Positions 1 through 12,485 of a stretch of 64,000 nucleotides of DNA are shown here, piece after piece. Position 1 is the stretch's first letter; the number at the start of each line of letters is the position of its first letter. This DNA is from Trileptium ribeirensis (lineage: Eukaryota > Nematoda > Enoplea > Enoplida > Thoracostomopsidae). The notes beneath the pieces were generated by a model. That model was given only the letters and a program-made list of their open reading frames with translations. It was not told the DNA's origin and searched no databases. Where the stretch lies: positions 1-64,000 of the forward strand of contig JASANE010019477.1 of the NCBI GenBank assembly GCA_030248225.1. Direction: 5' to 3'. The translations under genes were made by a program, and so were the position numbers.

Positions 1-1789
1 GTAGCAATACGTTTGTTCTTCGTTCAGTTACGTATTGCTTTCTTTCACCAGTAAATCGTAAAATCGGCGAGGTGTAATAAGTCATGGCGCCATGAGCGAT
101 ATTAAAAAATATAAGTTCATTATAAGTGCACCGTACGAGCTAATGTCTGAGTGTATACCACACTACCGGACAGTCCATTCGCAGGAAATTTTTCTATGGG
201 GGCTTGAACCGGGCCTCACATAGTTTGCAACCATGTGGAGTCCAACTTTGCCAGTGCGCGTGAAATGGAGGCACCCCAAGTTCGAAGTTTGAAAAGTGTC
301 AGAGTCTAGCATTTTTCGTCAGAAAAAGTTAAAACCCGGATTGGATTAGCTGTCAAAATTGTTTTTTTGATAGATGCTAAAAGTAATTTTTGAAAAAATT
401 TATGAAATTTTTAGCTGCAGCGTTGGGTTTTATTGAAAAATTTTGATCAATCTTTCATGTCTTCTTGGGTGTTTTTTCCGTGCTGATGGCAAAAGGTTCA
501 ACAGTAGGCAGTGATCCAGGGAGTCCAAAATTTTTGCAGGTGTACGAACTGGGGGCTTTTTTACCAGAGGGCACTTGAAAGTGCCACAGTCCCTGCCCCC
601 ACCGCACAGTATGGAGATTCCTGTACTATGCAAGCGCGCAGATGTAACTCTTTTGTGGTTCCTTTGCATGGGCCAGGGTGGTAACCTTCTATTCCAGAAA
701 CTCATATCTCTTCAACTTGGATGCAATGGGCAATCGAATTTGCTTTCGCTATCGAAAAAATTTGACCCAACAAAAGCCTATCGGCCACAAATTTTTGTGA
801 TCTGCTAGAAATGGTGTTCTTTGAAAATTTTTGCGTACTTATCTTTGTTATTTCGACTTTCACGCCGCACGTGGCAAACGAAGAACCCTCGTTTGCGAAA
901 GCAGGCGTTTTGTACACTTTTGAAGAAACTCAAACAGTAAATAATGATGTGACGGTTAGCGATATCTTTTCCATGGCTGTTTCTAACAAAAGCTGTAAAA
1001 CACGTTTTTGCACATTATTTGCGGTATTCACTATCAAGAAAAAATGGAATTTGTGCTATTGCTAGGTCTCTAATTGGTGCTTCTTATTGCGACTCGCAAT
1101 TAAAAATTCTTTATATTCTGAACATGTGAAGCACAACCCGCACTCAAGTTTACAGAAGCATTGTTTTGCGACATTGTTTTCTTGGAAGACATTTATTTTG
1201 TGAGAGTATGATTTCAAAATGTCATGATTAAGTTTAAAATTTTTTACAGTTTGGGAATAATAAATTGTCAACTTAATTTTTTGTTGCTGAATATTCTGAT
1301 AATTCTTATCAACCGGCAGAATAAATATGTATAAAGATTAGCACCGTTTTCTATTAATAATTATAAAACTGTTATCTTATTACAGGTTTCGCAGTCGTGA
1401 TGGATAAATTTGAAAAAGAATTTGAGTAATCTCTGATGTTTCAGTAGGCCAGGTATGGCCACTCGGCGCCCATGGCTCACTCACAACAACCCTGAACGCG
1501 CCACAGTCACAGGTCGACGCTGAAGTCCTCATAAAACCACAATAGGTTATTCCTTGTTGGTACAACACTATCTGAAGGCATGCTCAGGCAGGGACCATAT
1601 TTGCCAACTTCCTCCGGTATTTTCGGTTGCCCACGTCCTTTAATTACATAATCACTCCAGAAAACCATACATTTGAGTATGTGGTATTATAAGCACCGCT
1701 TTCAGGATTCAGTGATACTGCAACAATTACCACTAATTTCGCAAATACTAACACTAATCAGAAGAATATTGCACTGAGGCGTCGGAGCC
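1..1789. other. No gene recognised; AT-rich intergenic DNA
   Basis: All open stretches are under 100 codons. None has a recognisable domain, and none shows the splice-flanked, codon-biased look of the cyclophilin exons further right. The interval around 1,430-1,520 is locally GC-richer but stays unassigned. I see no RNA gene or terminal repeat here. Confidence 0.6.
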
Positions 1790-2195
1790 CCCACTTTAAT
1801 TAGCGACGTAAACTTGCTAGAGAAAGTACAACGTTATGCAACTAAAAGGGTTATTGGCCTGCGAGATCTTTCGTACGGAGATCGTCTCCGACGGCTTGGA
1901 CTTAAAAACGATCTGCTGGTAGATTACGACAAGATTTAATATTTTTATATAAACTGTTTAATAACCATTTCATGTTCAATGTAACCGATTTAGTATTGAT
2001 GGCTGGGGATGATCGAACCAGGGGTCACCCATGTAAAATACGTCTCCCTACCGCACCTCGCCTGGACGCAGCAAAGTATTTCTTTTTCATCTATCAAGTA
2101 GTGGAATCATGGAACAATTTGTCCTCTTATGTGGTTACCGCCCCCTCCCTTCCAGCGTCGGCTCCACGCCTCTGGCTGCTTACCAGGCCTGTAAG
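1790..2195 (+). pseudogene. CR1/L2-like non-LTR reverse transcriptase, C-terminal fragment
   Basis: The translation gives the typical tail of CR1/L2/jockey-type retrotransposon ORF2 proteins. A thumb segment with LLEKVQRYATKRVIGLRDLS and RLRRLGL is followed, after a stop near 1,939 and a frame change, by TRGHPCK, then FFF, WNNLSS and VVTAPSL. The order (LLE-VQRR-TK, L-Y-ERL, TRGH, FF-RV--WN-LP, VV-A-SL) is the one seen in intact family members. At least two frameshifts, the second near 2,150, break it. Everything upstream (endonuclease, RT catalytic core) is missing, consistent with 5' truncation. A related but longer element lies on the minus strand at 38,541-41,300. Non-functional. Confidence 0.75.
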
Positions 2196-2436
2196 ACGTT
2201 TTCTGCCGTGCTGTTTGCTTTCAGGCATCAACGTGCCGCCGATGTCGTCATCGGAATTCTTCTGCCATCAGTTTCATCCGCAACTAATGTCCCTAACATA
2301 TCCTCGATGGCTGATGGTGGATCGAGTGAGTGAGATGAGTGACAAAGGAATTCAAATTGTATCCATTCCATTTAACAATCCATACTCTCACGCGGAATTA
2401 TGCAAATATGTAGCTTGCCGCATATATCTCTAGTTG

Positions 2437-2522
2437 CATTTAAATATCCGTTGTTCGTGTAACAGATTCATGATAGATCGTTGCAAGATAGATTAATAGT
2501 GGCCACAGCCTAATGGCCAACA
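2437..2522. repeat. Short dispersed repeat, partner at 52,849-52,915
   Basis: The segment beginning gtaacagat and containing tggccacagcc and tggccaaca matches 52,849-52,915 in the same orientation with scattered mismatches. At 52,887-52,965 the core (taatcctggcca ... aacattt) is itself duplicated in tandem. Family unknown. Confidence 0.5.
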
Positions 2523-2699
2523 GTTACGTATTTGACTACGTATATTCCCGAGAAAATGAGCCCCAGCGACGATGGCTGCAGGAACACGACGTCATATGCC
2601 CGCCCTCGTATATATGTAAGCCCTCGCACAAATATATGTAATCAGGGAACAAATAAGGAATCATTAGGCCCAAGAGTCTCGCTATGTAACTATATGTAT

Positions 2700-4650
2700 T
2701 TCCAGTATTTCGGTCATTTCGGCATAGCCATACTTTTGGTAAGAATGTAAAGCGTTGTTCCGATGAGCCCAGCGTGAACAAAGGCCCTGAACGAACCCCG
2801 TTTTAGGCTTAAAACCGACAATTTAGTCCATTTCCTGGATCCCGCTCGATCAAGCGCCTTTTCCAAATGTACAATTTTGGTCGTCAAAGTAAAATATTCA
2901 AAGTTCTCCTAGTGTTGGTAAAGTACAATTAATGTATACCACACATGTTAAATTTTAGTGTAGATTTTGTGTTAAGGAAACCTGAAAAGTTCAGTCCCAA
3001 TCTCTTTCTACCGGACCTCTCAGCCGGTGAGAAGAAATATTACCCGTCAATTATGAATCTATTCCGGCTAATGATTATGGACACGAGAAAGTCCAATTTT
3101 CGCGGTCATTTAGGTGTGAAATGGGATCCCAATAAAAGCCCAAATTTTGTATTCTTATTTTTGTTGTACTTGAAGGACAATTTCGCAGGAAAATTGAATC
3201 ACGGTTAGTCTGTTGTACCATGTACCGAAGGAGTAAGTGCTATATACCCGCGGTTTTGTAATTTATTAAGTACGTATGCATGTAGGAGGAAAAAGGGAAA
3301 AATAATGTTACCCCGTTATCGCATCCGAATTAAGAGTCGTACCCATTGTAAGCCCACCAATTTGTACCTATTCTAATGCATTGTACACTAATTATTGTAC
3401 AATTGTAACCCTTGTTGACTTATTATAACTTGATCTAATCTTAATCTTAATCCATTTACTGTTCTTTTTGCCATATTTATCTATCGTGAACCAGAGCATT
3501 GTTGATTAGGATAAGCAAAACCAGAAGCCCATCATTCCTGTGTTGTGCACGCTTAGCCCGATATTTCCGAGAGTGTCCGTTGTATTATTTTGCCGCCTTT
3601 TTTAGCTTTATCTGAACCTGTTGCCCAGCCAAAGTACCATAGCAGTCGTAGTTACGCAAATGGCGCCTCAATAACTAACTGACCCCCATGGGGCGGTATA
3701 TTATATTTCATATTGTTCCTTCCGTTGTTTTCGAGTAAGGTAAGCGCAGCTGTCAATTGAGAAAGGCCTAGTTGTTCACGCCGTGATTCGAACCAGCCAG
3801 CTATGAATGTCTCGCGAAAAAGGCGATGACTCCGACCACGCACCATATCCTTGCAAAAGCCGATAGCGTATCGTCCCATTGACATGGCACTTGTTGTATT
3901 TTTTTGTACGATATGCTCATGTCGATACATATATGTCCGATTTTGACTTATCAATAAATACTCAATCGCGTTCTTGTGTTTTACTGACCAATGGTAGCGA
4001 TATATGTACTGAGAAGGGGTTTGAAATCCGTCACCCCAATCGATGACCCACGTTCAGGTTTGACACCCGCGCACAGAAGAAGCAAACCTTAGCGTGACTC
4101 GCCGATTCCCATTTGTATTATTGTGTGAGTACGACTCGTGCGACCAATAGGGAAAATTTGTCCAAGACCACAACATTCGTTGAATGCCCAAACAAAGAAA
4201 CCACACGCGATCAAACGTAAAACGCTTAGCTAAACTAGGACACGTATCACCACTGGCTAAATTAAATAAATTAACCGTTCAAGAAAGTCTGAGACTTGGA
4301 TTCAAGAAAACCTTGACACACTTCCCGGTGGAACGATGATGGGGATAAGTGGTATGGTCTCTTTGATAGCTGGTGACGGAGCCAACTCATTCAAGGGACC
4401 TCAAAAGTAAGTTACCGCTTAGGCTACTTGCGCAACCCGTCCGGCAGGATTGGGACGCATCCTGTGAAGCGCTGATGCAGCTTGCTAAGCTCTGTAGGCT
4501 CCTGGGACTGACCCGAATTAGAAATTAGAACGCATTAGCTCCGCCCCTCGAGGTTACGATAGCCGATCCATATGGGCCTTACGTTGTCTGGAAGTGCGTA
4601 ATGCAGCACCGTCACGTCGATCTGATACATACGTAATATGGCCCGTTCAC
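2700..4650 (+). repeat. Dispersed ~1.9 kb repeat, copy A
   Basis: This stretch is colinear with 59,960-61,900 (copy B), same orientation, over almost its full length despite substitutions and indels. Shared blocks include cgaaccccgtt/att, gtgttaaggaaacctgaaaag, aaaaggcgatgactccg, ttagcgtgactcgccgatt, gagtacgactc, caacccgtccggcaggat, catcctgtgaagcgct and gtgcgtaatgcagca. No conserved reading frame spans both copies, so it looks non-coding: perhaps a solo LTR or a non-autonomous element. Near 3,778-3,800 the minus strand carries ggttcgaatca, which resembles a Pol III B box. No terminal inverted repeat or target duplication was found, so the ends are approximate and the class is unknown. Confidence 0.7.
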
Positions 4651-7620
4651 AGCCGTCCAAAAAGGAGTAACTTCGAATGGAGGGAGCATACTTATTCTCG
4701 AGGGGAACTTCAAAGCGGCGGAGTAGATTTGATTAAATGCTAAATATTTCCATATTTTCATGTGCATTTACTATAGTACGATTATTTTTTCATGTACTTT
4801 TACTATAAAACGAGTATTTTCAGGCTATCAAAAGACATTTTAGCATTAGAAATAGTGGTAAGCAAAAATTTCACACACAAAGAACGTAAAGATACGGACA
4901 TTAAAATTTTCAAATCATTCTACATAAAAGTTTCGGCAGAGCGAACACGGGCACTTTTAAGAACGTGAAGAATTAGTGAGAATGATCTCCCCATACTCAC
5001 TGCGGACAGGCCAGTGGTAATTGCTTACCTTCTCTAAGTTCATAGCTTTCATTGCCGCATCCATCGCTTTAACAACTCCACCCAAGGACTGAGTTACCTT
5101 AAAGAAGACAATACAATTTGAAAACAAAGCATAAAGGTAATGTAATCAAGTGCATACTTGTGGCCGTTAGGGAATACGATTTCCTTGAAGTAAAGTATGC
5201 TAGCTCTATATTTTTGCATACGGAACAGTACAGTCGTTGAAAGGAACAGTAAGAAAAACAGTATCGGGTAACATGTAGCCTTTAAAAAATCTATACCAAT
5301 AATATACAACCACGCTCAGAAATTGAATTTGAAAAAATTACGCCATGAATTAACAGCTGTTCAAATTGCTATTCGCAAAACATTACAAGAATTATTTGTT
5401 GGCGAAACAAAGCATAAACTGAAAAAATCATAAACTAGAACATTTAATAATGTGAGTTAACATATTTTCGTATTATATAACATCCGCGTCAGGATATAAG
5501 AAACACGGAGACGAGGGAATACGACCGATATATTCAAATGTAACCCAATTGTAAACAAACATTGGCAAGTTGGTGTTATTTGAAAACAATGAAACAGAGA
5601 CATGTTAACATATTAAACAACTTTATATGCATTAGCCAAGCCACGAAAAGTTTCAACTGTCAAATTTCTTGTTTTATTTTGCAGTATTTTTAAATGTAAG
5701 ACCACAACTCGGATCAGGACTCCTCTGATAATCGATGCATAGATGAAAATCATTGTAGAAGTCCGAATGAGCATAAAGAGTACTTGAATGGTGTCTTTAT
5801 ATCCCCGATCAATTCCTTTGGCAAGAGCTATAACCTAAAATTTTGGGACACCCAAATGACTTAAATTCAAAACTCTCTATTTCATGTCGGTTTTGCGGAG
5901 TTACCTGAAATCATTGCAGCAAAGCTATCTCTACACCGCATACTTTCTCAAGCATGAAACAGAGAATTTTCAAAGTGAGAGCAATTTTTCTCTATATTCA
6001 TATTTTATGGTGCTTTTACCTGATGTACGAATATACTGCATGCCATAAACGTCGTCTTAGCAGTACAAACGGTGGTCATTAATGTTTAAAAACATTAAAA
6101 CGCTGAAAACAGAAAGTTACATAAATTTAAAAAAATTGCATTTATTTAAAACACGGAATTCACTCCTACCTGAGGACAGGCCAGCTTATTCGGATCGGCT
6201 ACTCGCTGGTACCTGTCAAGACGGCTGTTTCTTAAAATACCTGTGTAATATACAATATTGTATGAGTGTACCTTGCGAGTCGTGACCGCAGTTGCACACG
6301 AGCTGCGACTGGTCGATCCGCGAACTCATGCGTATAGTCAAGTGCTTCGTTTTTCTTTTCAAATGGCATTCTTGTTCATGAAGTGAGCAGACTCATGGTC
6401 GCTTTTTTGGATACACTAAAATAAAACATTCCCATCTGACCAAACATTTTATTTAGCTGCCAAGAGCTCTAAATTTTGTATACTGGGACGGATGAAGTGA
6501 GACGAATTGAGCCGTATTATTTTGGACTGTAGGATTTTTAACTGAATGTATTTTTCGCGATATTGCTATCCTGTTATTAACACACTAATTATACATATTC
6601 GTTGCAGTAATAATACTAACAGAAAATCAACACATCGAGTGGCTTGACAGAATTATATAAAAACCAGTTCGCCAGCGCTCGGCGTTTTGTAACCACCTAG
6701 TAATTCCATTTGCAAATGTACAGATCTTTAATTCGCAGATAAGGCTTAGCAAGTTCTATCAGCAGGTATTTGTAAAATTGAACACTTTGATTGCTACTAC
6801 TGCTAAATAATATAAACATGTCGTATGCAAACAACCGAATTTGATAACCATGCCGACTTTATTAATATTCATTTGAAAACCGATTTTGTTAATATTTTAT
6901 TTGGTAATCAAGTTTTTTTGTTCACAAAACAGACCAGTGACAGATATCTATTCAAAAAGCAGCATTATCAGGTACGTTCACTGCTCAAAATTGGCGAAAC
7001 ACTGGTAGGAAATGGATCACAAAAAAACACAGATCACGCTTATTACTGGCAAACATTATATAAATAACTCACGATGTAAAAATTATACTGAAGTTACTAG
7101 CATGAAAGAAGAACGATGCATACTAGCATGTGAATAAGATTAGATTTATAAGTATAAACGGTTACACTATGCTCATATTAATTGGATGAAGAAGTTATTA
7201 TTCGACGATGTTGAAAGTTTTGATGACAAGATTTTATTAATAAAGCAAATGATTTAATTGAGAAAGTTTAATTTTAATAAGTTACTTTGCTTTAGGTGGA
7301 CTGGGAAAATGTAAGTTAACAAAGTTTGGACAGGTGATTGGATAAACTGGACATTGCACTTGGATTCAATCCTTATACGCAAAAATTGCTTGTAAACGCA
7401 AAAGTGATACTTTGAATCACACCAAACAACATATGACATTACCTTATTCATTTAATTTATCATTTTTTAGTCTTTCGTCTGGCGCTTATCAAGTTGCTGC
7501 AGCAAATTTTGATTGATGAATCAAATCAATATGGTAATCATTAAATGATTTTGATGAAACAATTTTTAATGATGTTGAACGTGAAAAAGTTATTGGGCGT
7601 ATCGTGACAAAAAGACAACA
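4651..7620. other. No gene recognised; one 32-bp tandem pair
   Basis: About 3 kb of AT-rich DNA without a recognisable gene. At 4,756-4,819 two 32-bp units (tttcatgt-c-tttactata) lie in tandem. Short ORFs at 5,094-5,309 (minus), 6,082-6,285 and 6,825-7,067 (plus) have no domain, biased codon use or splice context that I can support, and are probably chance. Confidence 0.55.
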
Positions 7621-9625
7621 ATCACAACTGTGCTTGTAGATCATCATTGATCAATGCTGAACACAGCAATTCATAGGCATTAGGTACATGAAAATCAGAA
7701 TAATCAATGGAAACCTTCATGTTTATTGGTAAATCAAACTGGTTAATACTGAGGTGCTGCACTTCTCCTACTTGAGTGAATGAACTCATACCAACCGGGC
7801 TGTGGAAGTCCCCTTACCATAGGAAGTATATGCTGCAATCACCTCAAACAGCTTCCTGACAGATTTTATAAAACTCCATGAAAATCAATAAACTAGACCA
7901 TCATCCAAATTCCAGAAATGTAACAGAGTTTGGGAACTGAGATGGTAAAAGCAAATTACACAAACTAATAACAAAGTATCATCCAAGAAATGAACTCAGC
8001 TAGTCTCACAATCAAAACACATGGGACTGAAGCAAAAGGAAGAGCAACTGAATGGTAATTCAAAGGGAGAACAGTCAGTAAAGAGAGTGGAACCAATTCA
8101 AATTCAATGGTAAACAACTCATACATTGAGCAACCATGGCCTGACTGGGACACACGATTGGAATTCACCATTGGAAGATTGGATTCAAGGAGATCCGCTG
8201 GGACTTTTCACCATTCTGGGTTAAGAGCCCATCATGATGGAGCTGACAAAGGTTTCTTGCACTGGGTAGATTTACAATGGTAGTGTAGGTTGCACTGTGA
8301 GAGATGATGAACAGGACCTATGCATGGCATATCAAACAGAAGACATTGGTGAAGCTACTAGGTATCAGGGAACACCTTGAATGCTGTTGGTGAGAAGGGG
8401 AATGTGATGTATGATTCTCATGGATAGTTCCAAAAAACATTGGGTAAATTGGTAGAAGAGTAAAATATATGGTGAAGCGTGGATGTTGTTAAACATAAAT
8501 TTTCATCAACCATAGCAAAAAAGCAATTTCAGCAGCCTTGCTGTTCCTCAATAACACTGCAATCCTTTTGCTAACAGTTGAACTTCAACCTTGAAAAGAG
8601 AATGGTGGGGCATAGCCACTGTTGATATTCCTCAAGTGACTTGAAACAGCCATCAGCCATGCCTCTGTAATTTGATCAATAGTATAGTGGTTTGCTAGTG
8701 TAAAGTCACTAACATAAATAAATGTTAGTAAAGCTAAACGTCTGTGTGTTATTCAGCATATAAAATAGCTATAATAAAGCTATTCACAGAACCCAAATGC
8801 AACAGTAACATGGATGGAGCTAAATGAGACACAATGAATGTGGGAATGTGGCAGCATTATATATTAACACAGAGGGCAGTGACTCTTGTGGTGTTAGTCT
8901 GGTGGCTAATTTTTAAACACGTTATAGCGTTAGCGCTTTCAGCTATAAAGGCTTAACAGCAAAATCACAGAGTCTTAACAGAAGTGTGTTTAGCATTTGA
9001 ATTTCAGTTAAATGGTTCAAGCTGGTGATGCTCTTATAATGAGCTGGCATGCCATAACAACATGATTTTAAATGAAGTTAATTCTTTTAACAAAAGTTCA
9101 CCTTGATAAAACAACTATGAACTGCAGCTGTTACCTTAAAAAGCAAAATTTTTAAAATGAAGAGGCAAGGTTGCTTGGTGTGGTGACAGCTGGTGGAAGT
9201 TAAAAAAATGTATAATTTAATTTTTGATTTTTGGCTGATATATGCTCCTCAACTGGAAATTATCCTTGAGCCTTCTTTTTTATGACTTTAAATTATGAAA
9301 ACAACAGAACATTCATATCTAGAATGAAATAATGGCTATAACAGAAACCATAACAAACTACTTCAGTGATCAGGGATTGACAGTAAATTCGCACCTCCTG
9401 GAGGTTCTTGAAAAGTGGAAATAGTATAAACTAGTTGATAGTATAAACCGGAGACTGTAACAGTTTGGAGAATGGTAAACTGTTTAAATTGTTTGTGGGA
9501 GTTGAACACAACATATAAAAATATAAATTAGTGAAGCCATAAACACATTTGGATACTGGAAAATAACATATATGTAAGGCTGATAAACCAAAACATAGTT
9601 CAGCATTTACCAAACATGGTGGTAA
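7621..9625. other. CpG-depleted block of unknown origin
   Basis: By eye only about a dozen CG dinucleotides occur in roughly 2 kb, and most 60-base lines have none. Lines before 7,620 and after 9,640 commonly carry one or more. TG and CA are correspondingly abundant. No domain, LTR or TIR is visible and the reading frames are short. The pattern fits an old, heavily methylated repeat whose CpGs have decayed, or DNA of different ancestry. The edges are defined by composition only. Confidence 0.55.
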
Positions 9626-9643
9626 TAATGCACGCAAAAACGA

Positions 9644-9850
9644 ATGGTTCTGAATTATATTGTTCAAAAGAGTAATCCGCTGGCGACCCCTGACACATTA
9701 GGTGGTTTTGAAGGCTTTAAAACTTCATTTGCTAAAGCACAAGGTAACGAAGGCATTAGTGGGAACTTATTCATTGTTGATGCATTAGATGAATTTATAA
9801 AGTTAGATAAATTTATAAAGTTAGATGAATTTATAAAGTTAGACCATTAG
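9644..9850 (+). other. Short ORF running into the minisatellite
   Basis: A 68-codon ORF whose last third encodes repeats of Leu-Asp-Glu-Phe-Ile-Lys, because the 18-bp minisatellite unit is exactly six codons and begins in phase. The first ~44 residues (including TLGGFEGFKTSFAKAQG) are not recognised. The frame ends at a TAG created where the array variant ttagaccattag occurs. It may be a chance ORF or the remnant of an exon invaded by repeat expansion. No splice sites, promoter or partner exon are evident. Confidence 0.25.
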
Positions 9851-10335
9851 ATGAATTTATAAAGTTAGATTAACTAAATTTATAAAGTTAGATGAATTTA
9901 TAAAGTTAGATTCATTTAGACCAATTAGATGAATTTATAAAGTTAGATGAATTTATAAAGTTAGATGAATTTATAAAAGTTAGATGAATTTATAAAGTTA
10001 GACCATTAGATGAATTTATAAAGTTAGACCATGTCGTTTTAGGACCATTAGATGAATTTATAAAGTTAGATGAATTTATAAAGTTAGATGAATTTATAAA
10101 GTTAGATGAATTTATCCGCGAGCGTCAAATATAAGTTAGACCATTAGATGAATTTATAAAGTTAGATCGAATTTAGACAATTAGACCATTAGATGAATTT
10201 AAGAATAGAAATTTATAAAGTTAGATGAATTTATAAAGTTAGATGACTTTATAAAGTTAGATGAATTTATAAAGTTATTCACCGAAAAATAGATGAATTT
10301 ATAAAGTTAGATGATCACCTAATGGTCTAACTTTA
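9785..10335 (+). repeat. 18-bp minisatellite, unit ttagatgaatttataaag, with terminal hairpin
   Basis: More than twenty copies of the 18-bp unit occur, many perfect. They are interrupted by variant units (gaccattagatgaa) and by short unrelated insertions such as those at 10,031-10,045 and 10,116-10,128. Near-identity of units separated by insertions suggests recent slippage or gene conversion. The array ends in an inverted half unit: taaagttaga at 10,302-10,311 pairs with tctaacttta at 10,326-10,335 around a 14-nt loop. Confidence 0.9.
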
Positions 10336-10721
10336 CTGAAAGTTATTGTAAATACTAAAAGATGGCCCCAAATTTTTCGCGAATCTTTACAACTTACTTT
10401 AATTGTAATAAAATAAAAGTCTTCAACATGTGGTGTACTTGGTACAAGTTCGTAAACGACCAATACCAAATTGTAAGCCATTCCTCTTGGGCCAATACAA
10501 ATAATTGTTTCGCAACACCTATGTATGATGAAATACTCATAAATCCACCACTGTATGTACGTGCACCATGCAACAGGTCATTTTATGTTGTGTTATTGCT
10601 AATAAGCGAAACATTTTGTTCGATGAATTTTTTGCTTTGTGCTACTCATCCCTCGGTTGAAATTCTAATATTGTTTTTTATTGATTTTTATAACTTCATT
10701 TATCTGGACAACAGCAAATTA

Positions 10722-10868
10722 TTGGTTATATTATATATAATATATATAATAATATAAAAATATATTATTATATATAATTATTACAATAATTATATATAAT
10801 ATATATAAAATATATTATATATAATTAATTATATAATATAATATTTATATATTATAATAATATATAAT
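10722..10868. repeat. AT-only low-complexity tract
   Basis: About 140 bp composed almost wholly of alternating and near-palindromic TA/ATT motifs (tatatataat and variants). It can form many alternative hairpins and reads the same on both strands. It may be a cruciform-prone or fragile site. No gene. Confidence 0.85.
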
Positions 10869-11270
10869 TGGCATATCGTTAAAAAAGAACAGCTAAGTGC
10901 ATGGTGTTCTTGGGCGGTAGAGTTAGGGTTACGCTATATTCGGTATGTCAAACGGCATAGCAAAATGTCTCACTTCACATTCACGATGTGTCAAAGATAA
11001 ACGAACAAATCACTGCTAAGTTTAGAGCCCCAAAGTATTAATTTCGCAACTATTATGGCAGCGAGATAGTGCACGGCTGATGAAAAACATTCGATCCGGC
11101 CGCGAACTAAAAATAAATGAGCTTCAAACGCATCTTGTCTTACCAAAGTTGCAACACGTTGGACGTATTTAAGCCATTTGCAGCATCATTATCAGGACTC
11201 CGGCCGTAAAATTAGAATACTCTGGTGGGCAGATTTTGACTCTATTTTTCAAGCTAACAGCGGCCAGTAA

Positions 11271-11364
11271 ATTATTCGGTCTCCGGCCGATAACTGTCCA
11301 ACTTTTGCCTGAATACCGAATACCTGCTCTTCGGCCGAATACCAAATATTCGGTCGTTCCCTAG
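11271..11364. repeat. Possible hAT-type element end fragment
   Basis: Repeated ccgaata/ttcgg words (attcggt, ctccggccga, taccgaatac, ttcggccgaatacc, atattcggtcg) finish at gttccctag. Read on the minus strand this gives a CTAGGGAACGACCGAATATT-type terminus. Clustered CCGAAT/CGGCCGAA words ending in CTAGGGA or CAGGGA resemble non-autonomous hAT ends. No opposite terminus or 8-bp duplication was found, so only a fragment is proposed. Confidence 0.35.
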
Positions 11365-12485
11365 TACCGGTGCTTTGCATCATGCATACAGGACAAGAAT
11401 CGCAAGGAGATTCAGTTGCCCGCTTCAAAATAGTCACATATTATGAAAAATAATTAGGACAAATATGGCAAGATTAGGAAAACCAAATGCGTAAAATGAG
11501 AGAACGGAGACTCTTGTAGAATGACGAAAAATGTTATCAAAACGAAAACACTAGTGGTGCCCAGTTCGTTGTATCATGAAATTCTTACTAAAACCGATAT
11601 TTTTGTGATAACGGGTGAGAAGACAGAAATACAGATATATATATAGTGTATTCGCTTGTACGCAACACAATACGGGGGAGAAGGGGCCCAAGTATATATA
11701 TATGGACCCCAGGGTTTAGCCAGTTCATGTGCGGAGATATTTGAATGCGAACTAAGATTTAGCGAAAAACATCAAAATTTCCCTCAATTTTGCCTAAACA
11801 ATTCAAAATTTTGCACTGCAGGTCAATAACTCAAAAATTTCCTTATATTAAATACTTTAGGAGTTATCCATATATATTTGGCGTTTCCGGACTGTTACTT
11901 CTTGCCCCCTTCCCCAAAATAAACTGGAGAGAATAGTCCTTTAGTTCCATCAAGTCCGGACTTTTTTATAACGCAGATCGTGTCCCCTAACCAAGGTACA
12001 ATTTTTAACTTTGGAGCAGTTTGAATTTGTTATATATTCATTGCGACTCTTGATACATAGTTGGTTAGAAGATGCCACACAAAGACGATGGGAGGCCACC
12101 CAGCTATTGGATGATTTAAAGTAAGTGGTCTCTACAGATTGTTTTCGATTTATACCGGTGTGCCACCCACAGCCGATTTTTCGATGTCGCGCCATGGTAT
12201 TTTTTTCAAAACGAACCATGGGTTCAGCAAATATCTTTTGAAATCCAGACCTTAAACGCTTGGTCCAAATTTATAATTTCTGGCTCAAAAATTTAACCAA
12301 CATTTACACAATAAAGGAACGTTATTACACCATACAAAATTCCGGGGTTATTTTAGAAGGGGGAAGGGGGGGGGCGACCCCAAGATCGGGCTCCCCCTCC
12401 CGGCGAGCTCCCCCTCCCTAGACACCGACCCCCCCTTTTTTCACAAAAACAACCCCCTTAAAATTTACGTTTTTTTTCGAAAAAT

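Noticed and set aside
3778..3800. Possible tRNA gene or SINE head (ggttcgaatca on the minus strand)
   Set aside because: No A box at the right distance, no cloverleaf that I could fold, and copy B has mutated the word. Mentioned only as a B-box-like motif.
9785..10335. CRISPR array
   Set aside because: The repeats are directly adjacent 18-mers without unique spacers of constant length, there are no cas genes, and the context is eukaryotic.
10919..10932. gttagggtta word resembling telomeric repeats
   Set aside because: A single unit, with no tandem array.
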